64,000 nucleotides of DNA, from contig VXAZ01008033.1 in assembly GCA_013399875.1 (NCBI GenBank), positions 179,620 to 243,619 on the forward strand, in the 5' to 3' direction. Position 1 is the stretch's first letter. Each line of letters opens with the position of its first letter. This DNA comes from Gymnorhina tibicen (lineage: Eukaryota; Chordata; Aves; Passeriformes; Artamidae). Of this stretch, positions 50,801-56,757 are shown one piece after another. Both the position numbers and the translations under genes were made by a program. The notes below the pieces were generated by a model. That model saw only the letters and a list, made by a program, of their open reading frames with translations. It was not told the origin of the DNA and did not search any database.

Positions 50801-53740
50801 GTTTTGTGCACTCAAGGACTTCCCCATCCGGGAAATTTACGTGGCATTGGGATTGCTATGCTGCTGACTTCCTGGGGTTTTAACCTGGCTGTAGTGTCAC
50901 AGAGTGTTTAGATCTCCGGGAAGCCTCAAATTTTACTCAGTTTGAAATGGTGTGACCAGGAACGATGCTGGAGGTGGAGCTGAGGCGTGAAGCAGCTGCA
51001 TGCCACTATCCCACGGCAGCAGGTTTGGCAAAAGCTGAAGCACGGTGATTATTCATTCCAATTTTTGCTAACATTCCCTCCCTCGTTTGTTTCAGTCCTC
51101 AGACCCAAGGAGGAAGCGTGTGGGTCCGTGTTTCTGCAGGTCCCTGAGGGGAGCTCCCCTTCCAGCCTGTAGCGGGTGTGCTGTGTCAGGTTGGCACGAG
51201 CGCAGCGGTCACAGGGTACTGGTCCTGCACTGACACGGTTTTGTTCTCTCCCTTTAGATTAGCGTGTTAATGCTCTCGGTACGGTAATGGCCACAGGTAA
51301 GAGCAATGCTTCCCGCAGGCCCCTCTGCTGCTGCGCTTCATCACTAACAGCTCTCCTTCCCCTCCTCCTCCTCCCTTGCTGCCTCTGCTCCGTGTTCAGC
51401 TTTACCTCCTGTGCGCCTCACGCTTCTTCTGCTCTGCCTCCCGTGCTCCGCATGCGGTTCTGCCTCCCGTGGTCCATGTAGAGTAATGCCTCCCATGTCA
51501 GACCATGCCTCCCATGGTCCGTGTAGAGTAATGCCTCCCATGTAAGGCCATGCCACCTGCAATCCGCGTATGGTAATGCCACCCACACACGGTAATGACA
51601 CCTATGATCCGCATGCTTTAATGTTTCCCGCGATCCGCGTACAGTAATGCCACCCGCGTACGGTAATGCCGCCCGCATGCGGTAATGCCACCCGCGATCC
51701 GCGTACGGTAATGCCGCCCGCACGCGGTAATGCCACCCGCGATCCGCGTACGGTAATGCCACCCGCGATCCGCGTACGGTAATGCCACCCGCGATCCGCG
51801 TGCGGTAATGTCTCCCGCGATCCGCGTACGGTAATGCCGCCCGCGATCCGCGTATGGTAATGCCACCCGCGATCCGCGTACGGTAATGTCTCCCGCGATC
51901 CGCGTGCGGTAATGCCACCCGCGATCCGCGTACGGTAATGCCGCCCGCACGCGGTAATGCCACCCGCGTACGGTAATGCCGCCCGCACGCGGTAATGCCA
52001 CCCGCGATCCGCGTACGGTAATGCCGCCCGCACGCGGTAATGCCACCCGCGTACGGTAATGCCGCCCGCACGCGGTAATGCCGCCCGCACGCGGTAATGT
52101 CTCCCGCGATCCGCGTACGGTAATGCCGCCCGCACGCAGCAATTATTTTTTATTTCTAAGCTGCTTCAGTTTGTCCATTTGGAGACAACTGTATTATTTT
52201 GACCATCTGCCGTTCTGCCTCACTGCAGGAATGTCAAGTACAACACCTCCCTCACAGCCCTTCCCTCCCCCACACTTTTCTCCCCAGCCAATAGCACCAC
52301 AGGTTTTGTTTTTAATCCAAAACTGACAGCTCCACATTTTTCACAGAAAATGCCTTTACAGGCTAAGTCACACTTTCCACCTTTTTAAAATGTGCTATTT
52401 CCCCTCAGTCAGTTGTCTCAAAGAACCAATCTGGTACATATGGGCTGTCTTTGAGATGCAAACGCAGGGCTGCAGGCAGGCTGAGGGGGCTCACACTTGG
52501 GGCTGTGCTGCTGCTGTTCCACTCCTGCTTTGAGTCACTCAAACACCCAGAGCTGCTCAAGCAGAAGGACAGGTTACACCTCACCTTGAAAGTGCAGCAG
52601 AGAGCCAGGGTGAGTCTTTGTCCTCAGCCGCCAAGGGCTAATCCTGCTTCCACACTGACCCGTGGCCATGTCCCCACCTGTCCTGCAAGGACAGTGCCCT
52701 ACTCACCTGTGCCCAAGGGACAGATGAGCCATGGGCTGCCTCAGCCAAGGCCCTGGCTGCGCTTTGGGGCATTTTGTGCGCGTTTGAGATTTACCTGGGC
52801 TGGGAAAGGTGAAGGGAGGATTGAAGAGCCACGGCCTGGCCGGGCACAGCTGAGAGTGGAGTCAGTTGTTGCACTGGAAGTAGGTCTGTGTTGCAAAACA
52901 CAACCATCCCTCAGGAGTTCAGAGTGGGATGCCACTGGTGCCAGCCTTTGGAGTGGGCTCAGAATGTCCTTGTGCTCTCCCCTGCTTGGCTGTGAGGCTG
53001 TTCCTCCCTCCTACCTGTAATAAAAAACTCGTGTTTACACTGTGGGCGAGAATTGCAACATGGTTTAAAAATACTGTTTCCTGAGGGAGCTGATGAAACA
53101 GTGTTCCCCGGGGGAAATGCCCTGGGATAGGTCCAGCCCTCAGCAGCAGGGCAGGGTGTGTCCCTCGCAGCAGCTGCACCTGGTTTTGGTCATTAGTGTC
53201 TCATTTCATGACCATGTGCTCACCTGTTGCCCCTCAGCTAGCCTGGGCAGACCTGGCCTCTGGGGAATAACCAACAGGTGGCTCCACTCAACAACGAAGC
53301 ATAACCCCCACACCCACAGCCCCCTGAGACCCTTCCCCAGTGGTGGCCAAAAGCCAACAGCAACAAAGGTACCTGTTATGTAGTGGAAGAAATTGTGATT
53401 ATCTAGGATTTTTCCAGAGGTTAAGGCACCTTCCAGGGAGAGTTCTGTGCCAGTCCTCACACTGGGAATCCCAGGAGAAGCTGGGAAAGAGGCAAGGGGA
53501 GGGGCTGTGCTGTGCCATGCAGTTATTCCGAGGCATGCAGGCTGTTTTGTCCTGACCTGGGTTTTCCCTGCCTGCTGTTTTCCAGGCTGCCTCACCACAA
53601 GTGCAAGCGCCGACCTCACTGTCACCATCGGCGTCGAGCTGGCGGAGCCGCCCTCGCCCACGCTGCCACGTGCCTCCAGGAGCAGGGTCTCGGGGAAGCT
53701 CCGCCGCTCCACCAGTGCCCTCAGCAAGGTGTCCAGCTGA
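1..53740 (+). CDS. RALGAPA2: RALGAPA2 3' half: Ral GTPase-activating protein catalytic subunit alpha-2 (16 exons, 5' part outside window)
   Basis: Gene-level entry spanning the exons listed separately. The joined exons read in one phase with no internal stop: 832 residues with the distal last exon, 782 with the proximal one. Known: RALGAPA2 pairs with RALGAPB to form RalGAP2, which stimulates GTP hydrolysis by RalA and RalB in the cytosol. The human protein is about 1873 residues, so roughly the last 44% is visible. Seen: a helical repeat-like region (fragment residues 1-270), a long middle exon (271-528), then a C-terminal RapGAP domain (about 540-745) with the catalytic asparagine-thumb motif [11 protein letters not shown]. 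The match is to alpha-2, not alpha-1: [48 protein letters not shown] and [17 protein letters not shown] differ from the alpha-1 forms I recall. The INSM1 neighbour agrees. All joins use GT-AG introns. Exon boundaries are inferred from sequence, not from transcripts. Confidence 0.95.
15..1234 (+). other. RALGAPA2 intron, unremarkable
   Basis: A GT-AG intron of 1220 bases between the edge exon and the exon at 1235. Unique sequence; I see no repeat, RNA gene or exon in it. Open frames here, including the 140-codon minus frame at 247-669, have no recognisable protein features. Confidence 0.5.
1235..1363 (+). CDS. RALGAPA2: RALGAPA2 exon
   Basis: An exon of 129 bases, phase 0 at both ends, with acceptor CACCAG and donor GTAAAG. 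It encodes 43 residues including [18 protein letters not shown], a segment I recall as nearly identical in both RalGAP alpha paralogs. The exon ends in ...TADVK. It belongs to the helical region before the RapGAP domain. Confidence 0.9.
2043..2101 (+). CDS. RALGAPA2: RALGAPA2 small exon
   Basis: An exon of 59 bases with acceptor TTGTTATTTTAG and donor GTAAAA. It encodes 19 residues ([16 protein letters not shown]) plus two bases of a split Arg codon. It is AT-richer than the other exons. It supplies exactly the segment and phase needed between ...TADVK and [10 protein letters not shown]; alpha-1 has a comparable segment here ending in PAR-C. The downstream intron is only 303 bases and holds a CR1 fragment that starts 27 bases after the donor. 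Confidence 0.88.
2129..2187 (-). mobile_element. CR1 LINE 3'-end fragment
   Basis: The phrase AATCATAGAACTGGTTAGG, then TTGGAAAAGACC and TCAAGTCCAACC, is the reverse complement of the avian CR1 3' end. It is a short, diverged copy inside a 303-base intron, starting 27 bases after a splice donor. Confidence 0.75.
2405..2513 (+). CDS. RALGAPA2: RALGAPA2 exon
   Basis: An exon of 109 bases, with one base completing a split Arg and then 36 codons. The acceptor is CTTTCCACAAAG and the donor GTATTG. It encodes [17 protein letters not shown] followed by [16 protein letters not shown]. The second segment distinguishes alpha-2 from alpha-1, which I recall as EALNVICVSLK. Confidence 0.95.
2857..2967 (+). 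CDS. RALGAPA2: RALGAPA2 exon
   Basis: An exon of 111 bases (37 codons), phase 0 at both ends, with acceptor TTTTTTCTTCCAG and donor GTACGT. It encodes [20 protein letters not shown] and then a charged segment. It reads as amphipathic helix, in line with the alpha-solenoid-like region of the RalGAP alpha family. Confidence 0.95.
3294..3362 (+). CDS. RALGAPA2: RALGAPA2 small exon
   Basis: An exon of 69 bases (23 codons), phase 0 at both ends, with acceptor TTTGGCTGCAG and donor GTGTGT. It encodes [20 protein letters not shown] and DKK. The match to my recollection of human RALGAPA2 is almost exact. The following intron is only 167 bases, the shortest in the window. Confidence 0.95.
3530..3667 (+). 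CDS. RALGAPA2: RALGAPA2 exon
   Basis: An exon of 138 bases (46 codons), phase 0 at both ends, with acceptor CTCGTTCAG and donor GTGAGT. It encodes [17 protein letters not shown], a hydrophobic helix conserved in alpha-1 and alpha-2, and ends in [10 protein letters not shown], an alpha-2 signature. The hydrophobic stretch is core helix of a cytosolic protein, not evidence of a membrane segment. Confidence 0.95.
4134..4317 (+). CDS. RALGAPA2: RALGAPA2 exon
   Basis: An exon of 184 bases (61 codons plus one base), with acceptor GGTGCCCCCGCAG and donor GTAAGG. It encodes [18 protein letters not shown], then [18 protein letters not shown], and ends in LGNLLTVAE. The DYDPF core is shared with alpha-1; the flanks are of alpha-2 type. 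The upstream intron end is unusually GC-rich. Confidence 0.95.
5054..5825 (+). CDS. RALGAPA2: RALGAPA2 long exon preceding the RapGAP domain
   Basis: The longest exon here, at 772 bases (2+768+2), with acceptor TTGATCGTTTCAG and donor GTAGGA. In order it encodes a basic start ([17 protein letters not shown]), [54 protein letters not shown], a variable acidic linker, [18 protein letters not shown], and [17 protein letters not shown] just before the GAP domain. The conserved blocks alternate with divergent linkers (for example [12 protein letters not shown]) that differ from mammals. It is strongly GC3-rich, so it also produces long open shadow frames on both strands, which are not genes. Confidence 0.97.
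6099..6170 (+). CDS. RALGAPA2: RALGAPA2 exon, start of RapGAP domain
   Basis: An exon of 72 bases, with acceptor TTTATTTCTTTTTAG and donor GTAGGT. It encodes [18 protein letters not shown] and LDSRQ, with split codons at both ends (Arg upstream, Cys downstream). This basic helical segment enters the RapGAP fold and is nearly invariant in the family. Confidence 0.96.
6171..8092 (+). other. RALGAPA2 introns flanking the exon at 7156
   Basis: Two introns, 6171-7155 and 7280-8092, with GT-AG ends. The first contains a small two-copy tandem of TAGCCTGAATGGAG near 6311-6340. No exon or RNA gene was recognised. Confidence 0.6.
7156..7279 (+). CDS. RALGAPA2: RALGAPA2 exon, RapGAP domain
   Basis: An exon of 124 bases, with acceptor CATCCCGTGGCAG and donor GTAACA. 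It encodes [18 protein letters not shown], then [16 protein letters not shown] and VAGLGWE. This is the N-terminal beta-sheet and helix of the RapGAP fold; the QEDK and [14 protein letters not shown] blocks are family hallmarks. Confidence 0.97.
8093..8248 (+). CDS. RALGAPA2: RALGAPA2 exon, RapGAP domain
   Basis: An exon of 156 bases (52 codons), phase 0 at both ends, with acceptor TGGCTCCCTCAG and donor GTAAAG. It encodes [20 protein letters not shown], then [20 protein letters not shown] and [12 protein letters not shown]. The FHVSTRMP block lies beside the catalytic helix in RapGAP folds. Human RALGAPA2 has HCGF where this has HGGF, from memory. Confidence 0.97.
9380..9640 (-). mobile_element. 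Old CR1 LINE fragment
   Basis: CCTAGGCAACATATTCC, CTCAGTTTAAGCCCATTG and TTCTTATCCTATTTCACA match the order of phrases in the reverse complement of CR1 3' regions. The copy is strongly diverged. Its ends are approximate. Confidence 0.6.
11760..12130. promoter_or_regulatory. CpG-rich patch in a RALGAPA2 intron
   Basis: Dense CpG (many GCGCG, GCCGGG and CGCCG words) abruptly replacing AT-rich intron sequence, then followed by AT-rich sequence with TTATAACGG and ATAACGTTAT. Long open frames on both strands here come from composition. It could be an orphan CpG island or intragenic promoter; no TSS motif is decisive. Confidence 0.4.
14001..14028. repeat. CA dinucleotide microsatellite
   Basis: Fourteen uninterrupted CA units within an intron, preceded by GCAGAGCAAA. 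Confidence 0.97.
14639..14797 (+). CDS. RALGAPA2: RALGAPA2 exon carrying the catalytic asparagine thumb
   Basis: An exon of 159 bases (53 codons), phase 0 at both ends, with acceptor TTTGCTGTTGCAG and donor GTACGT. It encodes [20 protein letters not shown] and [19 protein letters not shown], ending in MKKPE. Known: RapGAP-family proteins use an Asn supplied in trans (asparagine thumb) rather than an arginine finger. The Asn of LGND, codon 14654-14656, fits that residue by motif, so the domain looks catalytically intact. The exon sits 6.4 kb downstream of its neighbour. Confidence 0.97.
14798..18821 (+). other. RALGAPA2 4.0-kb intron
   Basis: Contains an AT-rich segment with RFX-like and homeodomain-type motifs (about 16,080-16,330) and a CpG-rich patch (about 16,880-17,180). 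The 241-codon minus frame at 16681-17406 overlaps this patch; it has no protein family features and is probably a GC-driven open frame. Confidence 0.6.
16880..17180. promoter_or_regulatory. CpG-rich patch in the 4-kb intron
   Basis: GC- and CpG-rich stretch with an embedded AT island (CATTGACTTTAATGACC and GGGAATGAATAATTCC, an imperfect palindrome). Function is inferred only from composition. Confidence 0.35.
18822..18949 (+). CDS. RALGAPA2: RALGAPA2 exon, RapGAP domain
   Basis: An exon of 128 bases (42 codons plus two), with acceptor TTGGGGTGCCCAG and donor GTATCC. It encodes [20 protein letters not shown], then [20 protein letters not shown] and QS. The final two bases TT join a C from the next exon to make Phe, giving QSFYEER as in the family. 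The donor is weak at +5 (GTATC), and the next intron is 25 kb. Confidence 0.95.
24030..24520. promoter_or_regulatory. CpG-rich patch with CRE-like sites and TATA-like box
   Basis: Several CRE-type half or near sites (GCGTCAC, ATGTGACGTGG, CCTGACGG) lie within about 60 bases at the left edge, a CpG-rich core spans about 24,090-24,300, and GTATAAAATGC lies near 24,508. The arrangement resembles a promoter or enhancer. No transcript is recognised. Confidence 0.35.
25600..26010. promoter_or_regulatory. CpG-rich patch with clustered factor motifs
   Basis: Dense CpG, then ATTAGCATGC (octamer-like), GACAATG (SOX-like), CCACGTGG (E-box), CATATG (E-box) and AATGACTCAT (AP-1-like) in succession. It contains the only ambiguous base in the window (25745). 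Motif matches are by eye. Confidence 0.35.
26720..27000. promoter_or_regulatory. CpG-rich patch
   Basis: GC- and CpG-rich, with two SOX-type words (AACAAAGG and AACAAAGGG) close together near 26,885-26,900. Overlapping open frames on both strands (227 codons minus, 186 plus) follow from base composition. Confidence 0.3.
30747..30804. repeat. Unclassified old interspersed repeat, copy A
   Basis: Shares AAGATGTCCCACTGGCC, GAGTTAGGAACAAATCCATT and GTGCATTTA in order with copy B at 35459-35542, which has about 26 extra internal bases. The family was not identified. Confidence 0.5.
35459..35542. repeat. Unclassified old interspersed repeat, copy B
   Basis: Contains GAGATGTTCCACTGGCTG, then CAGTTAGAAC, an extra segment, AGGAACAAATTCATTT and GTGTGCATTTA, parallel to copy A in the same orientation. 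Each copy starts a minus-strand open frame with a similar MHxxNxFVP peptide, which hints at a shared coding or repeat origin. Confidence 0.5.
40833..40856. other. Perfect 10-bp inverted repeat with 4-base loop
   Basis: AAGCCCCCAG, loop ATAA, then CTGGGGGCTT. In a plus-strand transcript this would be a very stable short hairpin inside the 25-kb intron. No flanking extension of the stem is evident, so it is too short for a microRNA precursor. Confidence 0.7.
41600..42600. promoter_or_regulatory. CpG-rich patch near the end of the 25-kb intron
   Basis: Two CpG-rich cores (about 41,600-41,720 and 42,000-42,440) followed by unique sequence containing CCATAATGAGG and TTCATTAAC. A REST-type half-site word (GGCGCTGTC) occurs near 42,583. 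No exon with both splice signals and a recognisable product was found. Confidence 0.3.
44099..44220 (+). CDS. RALGAPA2: RALGAPA2 penultimate coding exon
   Basis: An exon of 122 bases, with acceptor GGGGCATTGCAG and donor GTGAGT. It encodes [20 protein letters not shown], then [20 protein letters not shown], ending one base into the next codon (G). I recall human RALGAPA2 ending in [12 protein letters not shown], so the protein needs only one more residue in the canonical form. Two candidate last exons can take this phase, at 51258 and 53586. Confidence 0.96.
44805..44880. repeat. GT dinucleotide microsatellite
   Basis: About 76 bases of GT with one GC interruption near the left end, flanked by a G-rich run (GGGGGGGT) and by GAGCGCGC. 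It lies 585 bases after the donor of the penultimate coding exon. Confidence 0.97.
46503..46670 (+). mobile_element. CR1 LINE 3' fragment, sense orientation
   Basis: The order GGCACAGGCTGCCCAGGGAG, then GAAGTGTTCAGGAGG, GGACTTGTTGATCTCTTCCA and TGATGATTCTGTGGGA is that of a CR1 3' UTR in sense. Diverged and 5'-truncated, as is usual for CR1. Confidence 0.75.
48629..48644. repeat. TA dinucleotide run
   Basis: A short TATATATA tract in a unique AT-rich stretch of the last intron. Confidence 0.85.
51258..51262 (+). CDS. RALGAPA2: Candidate proximal last coding exon of RALGAPA2 (Asp then stop)
   Basis: The G left over from 44220 joins AT to make GAT (Asp), followed directly by TAG at 51260-51262. 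This gives ...YSLGGTD-stop, matching the human C terminus I recall (SGTD). The acceptor is excellent: a pyrimidine tract TTTTGTTCTCTCCCTTTAG with a branch-point-like CACTGAC about 25 bases upstream. The coding part is only five bases, so ORF-based gene finders will miss it. The exon would continue as 3' UTR to about 53,045. The evidence is motif, phase and a remembered homolog, without a transcript. Confidence 0.65.
51380..52140. repeat. CpG-rich minisatellite, interleaved 19- and 26-base units
   Basis: Every unit begins GTAATGCC. Long units are 26 bases (GTAATGCCACCCGCGATC then CGCGTACG). Short units are 19 bases (GTAATGCCGCCCGCACGCG). They differ by a 7-base segment containing GATC. Units from about 51,640 to 52,135 are nearly identical; those at 51,380-51,640 are diverged, with most CpGs replaced by TG or CA. 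Scattered half-units (GGTAATGGCC, CAATGCTTCCCGC) occur from about 51,280. Minus-strand frames of 217, 177 and 174 codons run through it and are repeat artefacts. Confidence 0.95.
53019..53024 (+). terminator. Candidate poly(A) signal for proximal RALGAPA2 end
   Basis: A canonical AATAAA within CCTGTAATAAAAAACTC, followed by a GU-rich stretch. It lies between the two candidate last exons, where a proximal polyadenylation site would be expected. Confidence 0.45.
53586..53740 (+). CDS. RALGAPA2: Candidate distal last coding exon of RALGAPA2 (51-residue tail)
   Basis: The acceptor is strong (TGCCTGCTGTTTTCCAG), with a branch-point-like CCTGAC upstream. The phase fits the G at 44220 exactly: GGC, then 50 codons, then TGA at 53738-53740. 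The tail reads [20 protein letters not shown], then a Pro-rich step, then a basic Ser-rich end ([16 protein letters not shown]...SKVSS). Third positions are strongly G/C, like the verified exons. I recall no such tail in human RALGAPA2, so it may be an avian alternative C terminus or a well-formed decoy. Its use would skip the 51258 exon. Confidence 0.6.
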
Positions 53741-55020
53741 GGCCCTGGAGCACAGAGCTGCGGCCAGGGCAGCCCAAGGCACCTGAGCACGGATCAGAAC
53801 GGGCAGTTCTGGGTGAACACGTCTTGAAGGGGCCGGGCAAGGGGTTTGCTCTATGAAATGGCCTTTCCCCAGTCTGGACAGACATGGCTGGGGATTGGGT
53901 GTCACCTGTGTCACCATCACCACTGCACTGGCACCAAGTGAGCGAGGGCCCCGAGCCCCTGGCTGCAGGTGCCACAGCCAGAGGTCGTGAACCAGCACTG
54001 AAACCAGTTATTTAATGTACCCTTAGAGTATTGCTTTAGTCATTCCAGGCAGCACTTACCTGTGCATTAGGGAATTTTTTCTAAATAGAGGTTTTCCCAT
54101 GACTAGCCAGGTAGCAAATGTTCCCTGCTGGAGCACAGGTGGATGAGGGAGGAGCTCTCCAGTCGGCGCTGTCCCGCTGCGGGAGTGCTGTGGCCTTTCC
54201 GTGGTGTGTGCGATGGCTGTGCACTGGAACTGCTCCCTGTAGAAACAAAAATAAGCAAATCCCTTTTAGGAGAGCAAAAACCACACTTCTGCCATGACCC
54301 CTTCCCAGCACAGTGTAAAGAACTGGGTAACCCCCTCACTTTGTCCCAGCAGGCTGTGACCCATCTCTAGCCAGAGGACAACACAGCTGAAGGTTTCTGA
54401 GGACTCAGGGTGGCCTCCCGGCACCTGCTCTAGTGAGCAGAGCTCGTGTTGGCAGTAGCTGATGTGTTTTGGTCTACGCGTGCTGTAGGTTAATGGGGTG
54501 AAAATTTTTATAGTTAAATCCCTGGTATTTTAAAGCAACAGAAATCTGAGCTCCAGCAGGCACAGAGCCCTGTCCTGCTGCTGCTTGGATGCTCCTGGCA
54601 CTCACACGCACACCTCCCAGTGGAATGGGAGTTGCTTTAAGCAAAGGGATTGTGTTTTTTGGGAAATGCCCCGTTGGGCCCCCATTTGTTTTTGCACTTA
54701 CACTTGGTGTTACGGCCGTCTGTCTGTCTGAGTGCCAGCACCTGGCCAGGGGCCACCCTGTGCCTGTGGGGCATGTTCCCGCCATGGCCAGTGATGCCAA
54801 GGTGGCCCTTGGGCTCTGCCGTGCGCTCTGTGCCCGAGGGGTAGCAGCTCAGCCCCAGTGCCCAACAGGAACTCACCTGGTGCAGCTGCGGGAAGGAGCC
54901 TCCTTCACTGAGGGCTTGGACAGCTGGTTTGATTTTCTGCCTCACAGTTGGGTTTTGCTTTCTGTTGATTTTCTGTCAGTGAAGGAACCTAGAAAATAAA
55001 ACATGTATTTTAATTTATTT
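53741..55020 (+). other. RALGAPA2: Predicted 3' UTR of the distal RALGAPA2 isoform
   Basis: Runs from the TGA at 53738-53740 to about 20 bases past the AATAAA at 54995. It is unique, moderately GC-rich sequence with no convincing ORF and a T-rich tail near 55,005-55,025. Confidence 0.5.
54995..55000 (+). terminator. Candidate distal poly(A) signal of RALGAPA2
   Basis: A canonical AATAAA in AGAAAATAAAACATG, followed by U-rich sequence and then by a strong inverted repeat at 55028-55057. It is the first canonical signal after the distal stop codon. Confidence 0.5.
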
Positions 55021-55027
55021 TACTTTC

Positions 55028-55057
55028 AGGGCCGGACAGGCAAGGCTGTCTGGCCCT
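55028..55057 (+). other. 12-bp stem-loop just downstream of the RALGAPA2 poly(A) signal
   Basis: AGGGCCGGACAG (55028-55039) pairs with CTGTCTGGCCCT (55046-55057) across a six-base loop. One pair is G-U in RNA; all others are Watson-Crick. It begins 28 bases after the AATAAA. Confidence 0.6.
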
Positions 55058-56508
55058 TACTTATCTGATAGCTGGTCTGAAACAATTTCAAAGGCATCCT
55101 TCTGAGTAAGGAGCCCTTTCTCCTTAGAGCAATATGTATCTCTAATTCAGGGAAGAATTAAAACATTGATGAAAATCGTGTTTTCCTGATGTCAAAAAAC
55201 GATTAATTTGTGTAAACTCCGCTGTGGTTTTGCACCCTGAACTGGATGACAAAGCCACTCTGTTACCCCTCACCAAATTAATAAATCTTTGCTCATAATA
55301 AAATTTCTCCCCAGAGCAATACAAGGCGGTACCTGTGTGATGTGTGCAGCGGCGGGCGGGAGGTGCCAGGGCTGGAACTCCGGTGACGCCGGTGGTGCTG
55401 CCTGGGCCTGGCTGCCGCAGCTGCCGTGGGTGTGCAGGGCTGGCTCACAGGGAGCAGGGACGGTGCCTGCTGGAGGCGGGTTCTGTCCCTCTCTGCTGGG
55501 GCCGCAGCTGCAGGAACGGCTGCCGGGTGCGGAGCCGGCAGCGGCGTTCCCAGACCGGAGTGCTCTTGAGGAGTTCACACCACACCGTGACCGACATGGG
55601 GGCACCCATGGTCGCACCCCGCGGGCCCCACATGGCAGCAGTGCCCTTTGCCACCCTTGCAGGGTGGCACCTCTTCCAGCCGGGCCTTGCCCAAGACGCC
55701 AAGCACAGTGGCAGACCCTTGGGGTCCCCAGAAGCCACTGTCCATAACCTGCTTCCCTGCAATGCGTCCTCATGGCCCAACCACCCACATCAGCATTAAA
55801 AACAAGAGGTTTCTAATGGTGATTTTCCACTCTAGAGCCATTCCTTAAGCAAATGCAGGGGGCTGCGCTCAGCCATGACGATGTCTGAAAAGACACCTGG
55901 AAAAATGCCTTCCTTTGCTGAAGAGCCACAGCAAAGTCCGCTGCTAAATTGCTTTCAGGTGCTCTAGCCAGAAATGCAGTTCATCCACATGGCTCCAGAT
56001 AAAGTTCCCTTTGCAGAAATAACTGTGCCCACACTAATGAGTGTTGGGAACACAGCTTCCACCTACCTTTCCAGGGAGGATCCCTGCCCCAGACCCAGCA
56101 CCACCACCCTTGTGTGGAGTTGGAGAGCAGGGTGGGGCCGGCTGCTCTGCGGACCAAGGGTCACTGCTCAGGGGCTGCGCCGGCAGCGCTCTGAGCCGGG
56201 CGGTGTCCCTGCTCCCCCAGCAGCAGGTGGGCGCAGGGCAGGCTCCTGCCACAGTGCCAAGGGCACGCGGCTCCCGCGCAGCTCGGTGCCCGGCACAGCC
56301 TGGTACTGGCACCCATGGGGGCAGGGGGCACCGGGGCCCCGCCAGACCGGACACAGCCTTGGCCAAGGGGCTGCAGCGGCGCTGGTGAAACCAGCCCGGC
56401 ATGGGGCCCAAGGCACCCCTACCCCTCCAACTGCAGCAGCAGGCGCGAAAACGGCATTAAGAATCATTTACTAAATTAAATAATATATAGACTAGGTTAT
56501 ACTTACCA

Positions 56509-56755
56509 CGGAGTCCCAGAATGGATTGTGTTGGAAAGGAACTTAAAGATCATCTCATTCCATGCTTGCCATGGGCAGGGACACTTTCCACTATCCCGGG
56601 TTGCTCCAAGCCCTGTCCAACCTGCCTAGAATGCTTCCAGGGATCCGGGGGCAGCCACAGCTTCTCTGGGCACCCTGTGCCAGGGCCCCACCACCCTCAC
56701 AGCCAAGAATTTCCTCCCAATATCCCCTCTAATTATACCTTCCTTCAGCTTTAGA
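56509..56755 (-). mobile_element. CR1 LINE 3' fragment
   Basis: The reverse complement of the CR1 3' end is clear: TTGGAAAGGAACTTAAAGAT, CCATGGGCAGGGACACTTTC, GGTTGCTCCAAGCCCTGTCC, CACAGCTTCTCTGGGCACC and TCACAGCCAAGAATTTCCTC appear in consensus order. It borders the AT-rich block on its left. Confidence 0.88.
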
Positions 56756-56757
56756 AG

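Larger units (their letters stand above)
51263..53045 (+). other. RALGAPA2: Predicted 3' UTR of the proximal RALGAPA2 isoform
   Basis: If the 51258 exon is used, the UTR runs about 1.78 kb to the poly(A) signal AATAAA at 53019-53024, which is followed by GU-rich GTGTTTACACTGTGG. It contains the whole CpG-rich minisatellite and then ordinary unique sequence. This is inferred from the splice and poly(A) signals. Confidence 0.45.
44221..53585 (+). other. RALGAPA2 last intron region (44221-51257 or to 53585)
   Basis: Contains a GT microsatellite (44805-44880), a CR1 fragment (46503-46670), a TA run (about 48,629-48,644), the candidate proximal last exon (51258) and the minisatellite. The remainder is unique sequence without recognisable genes. 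Confidence 0.55.
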
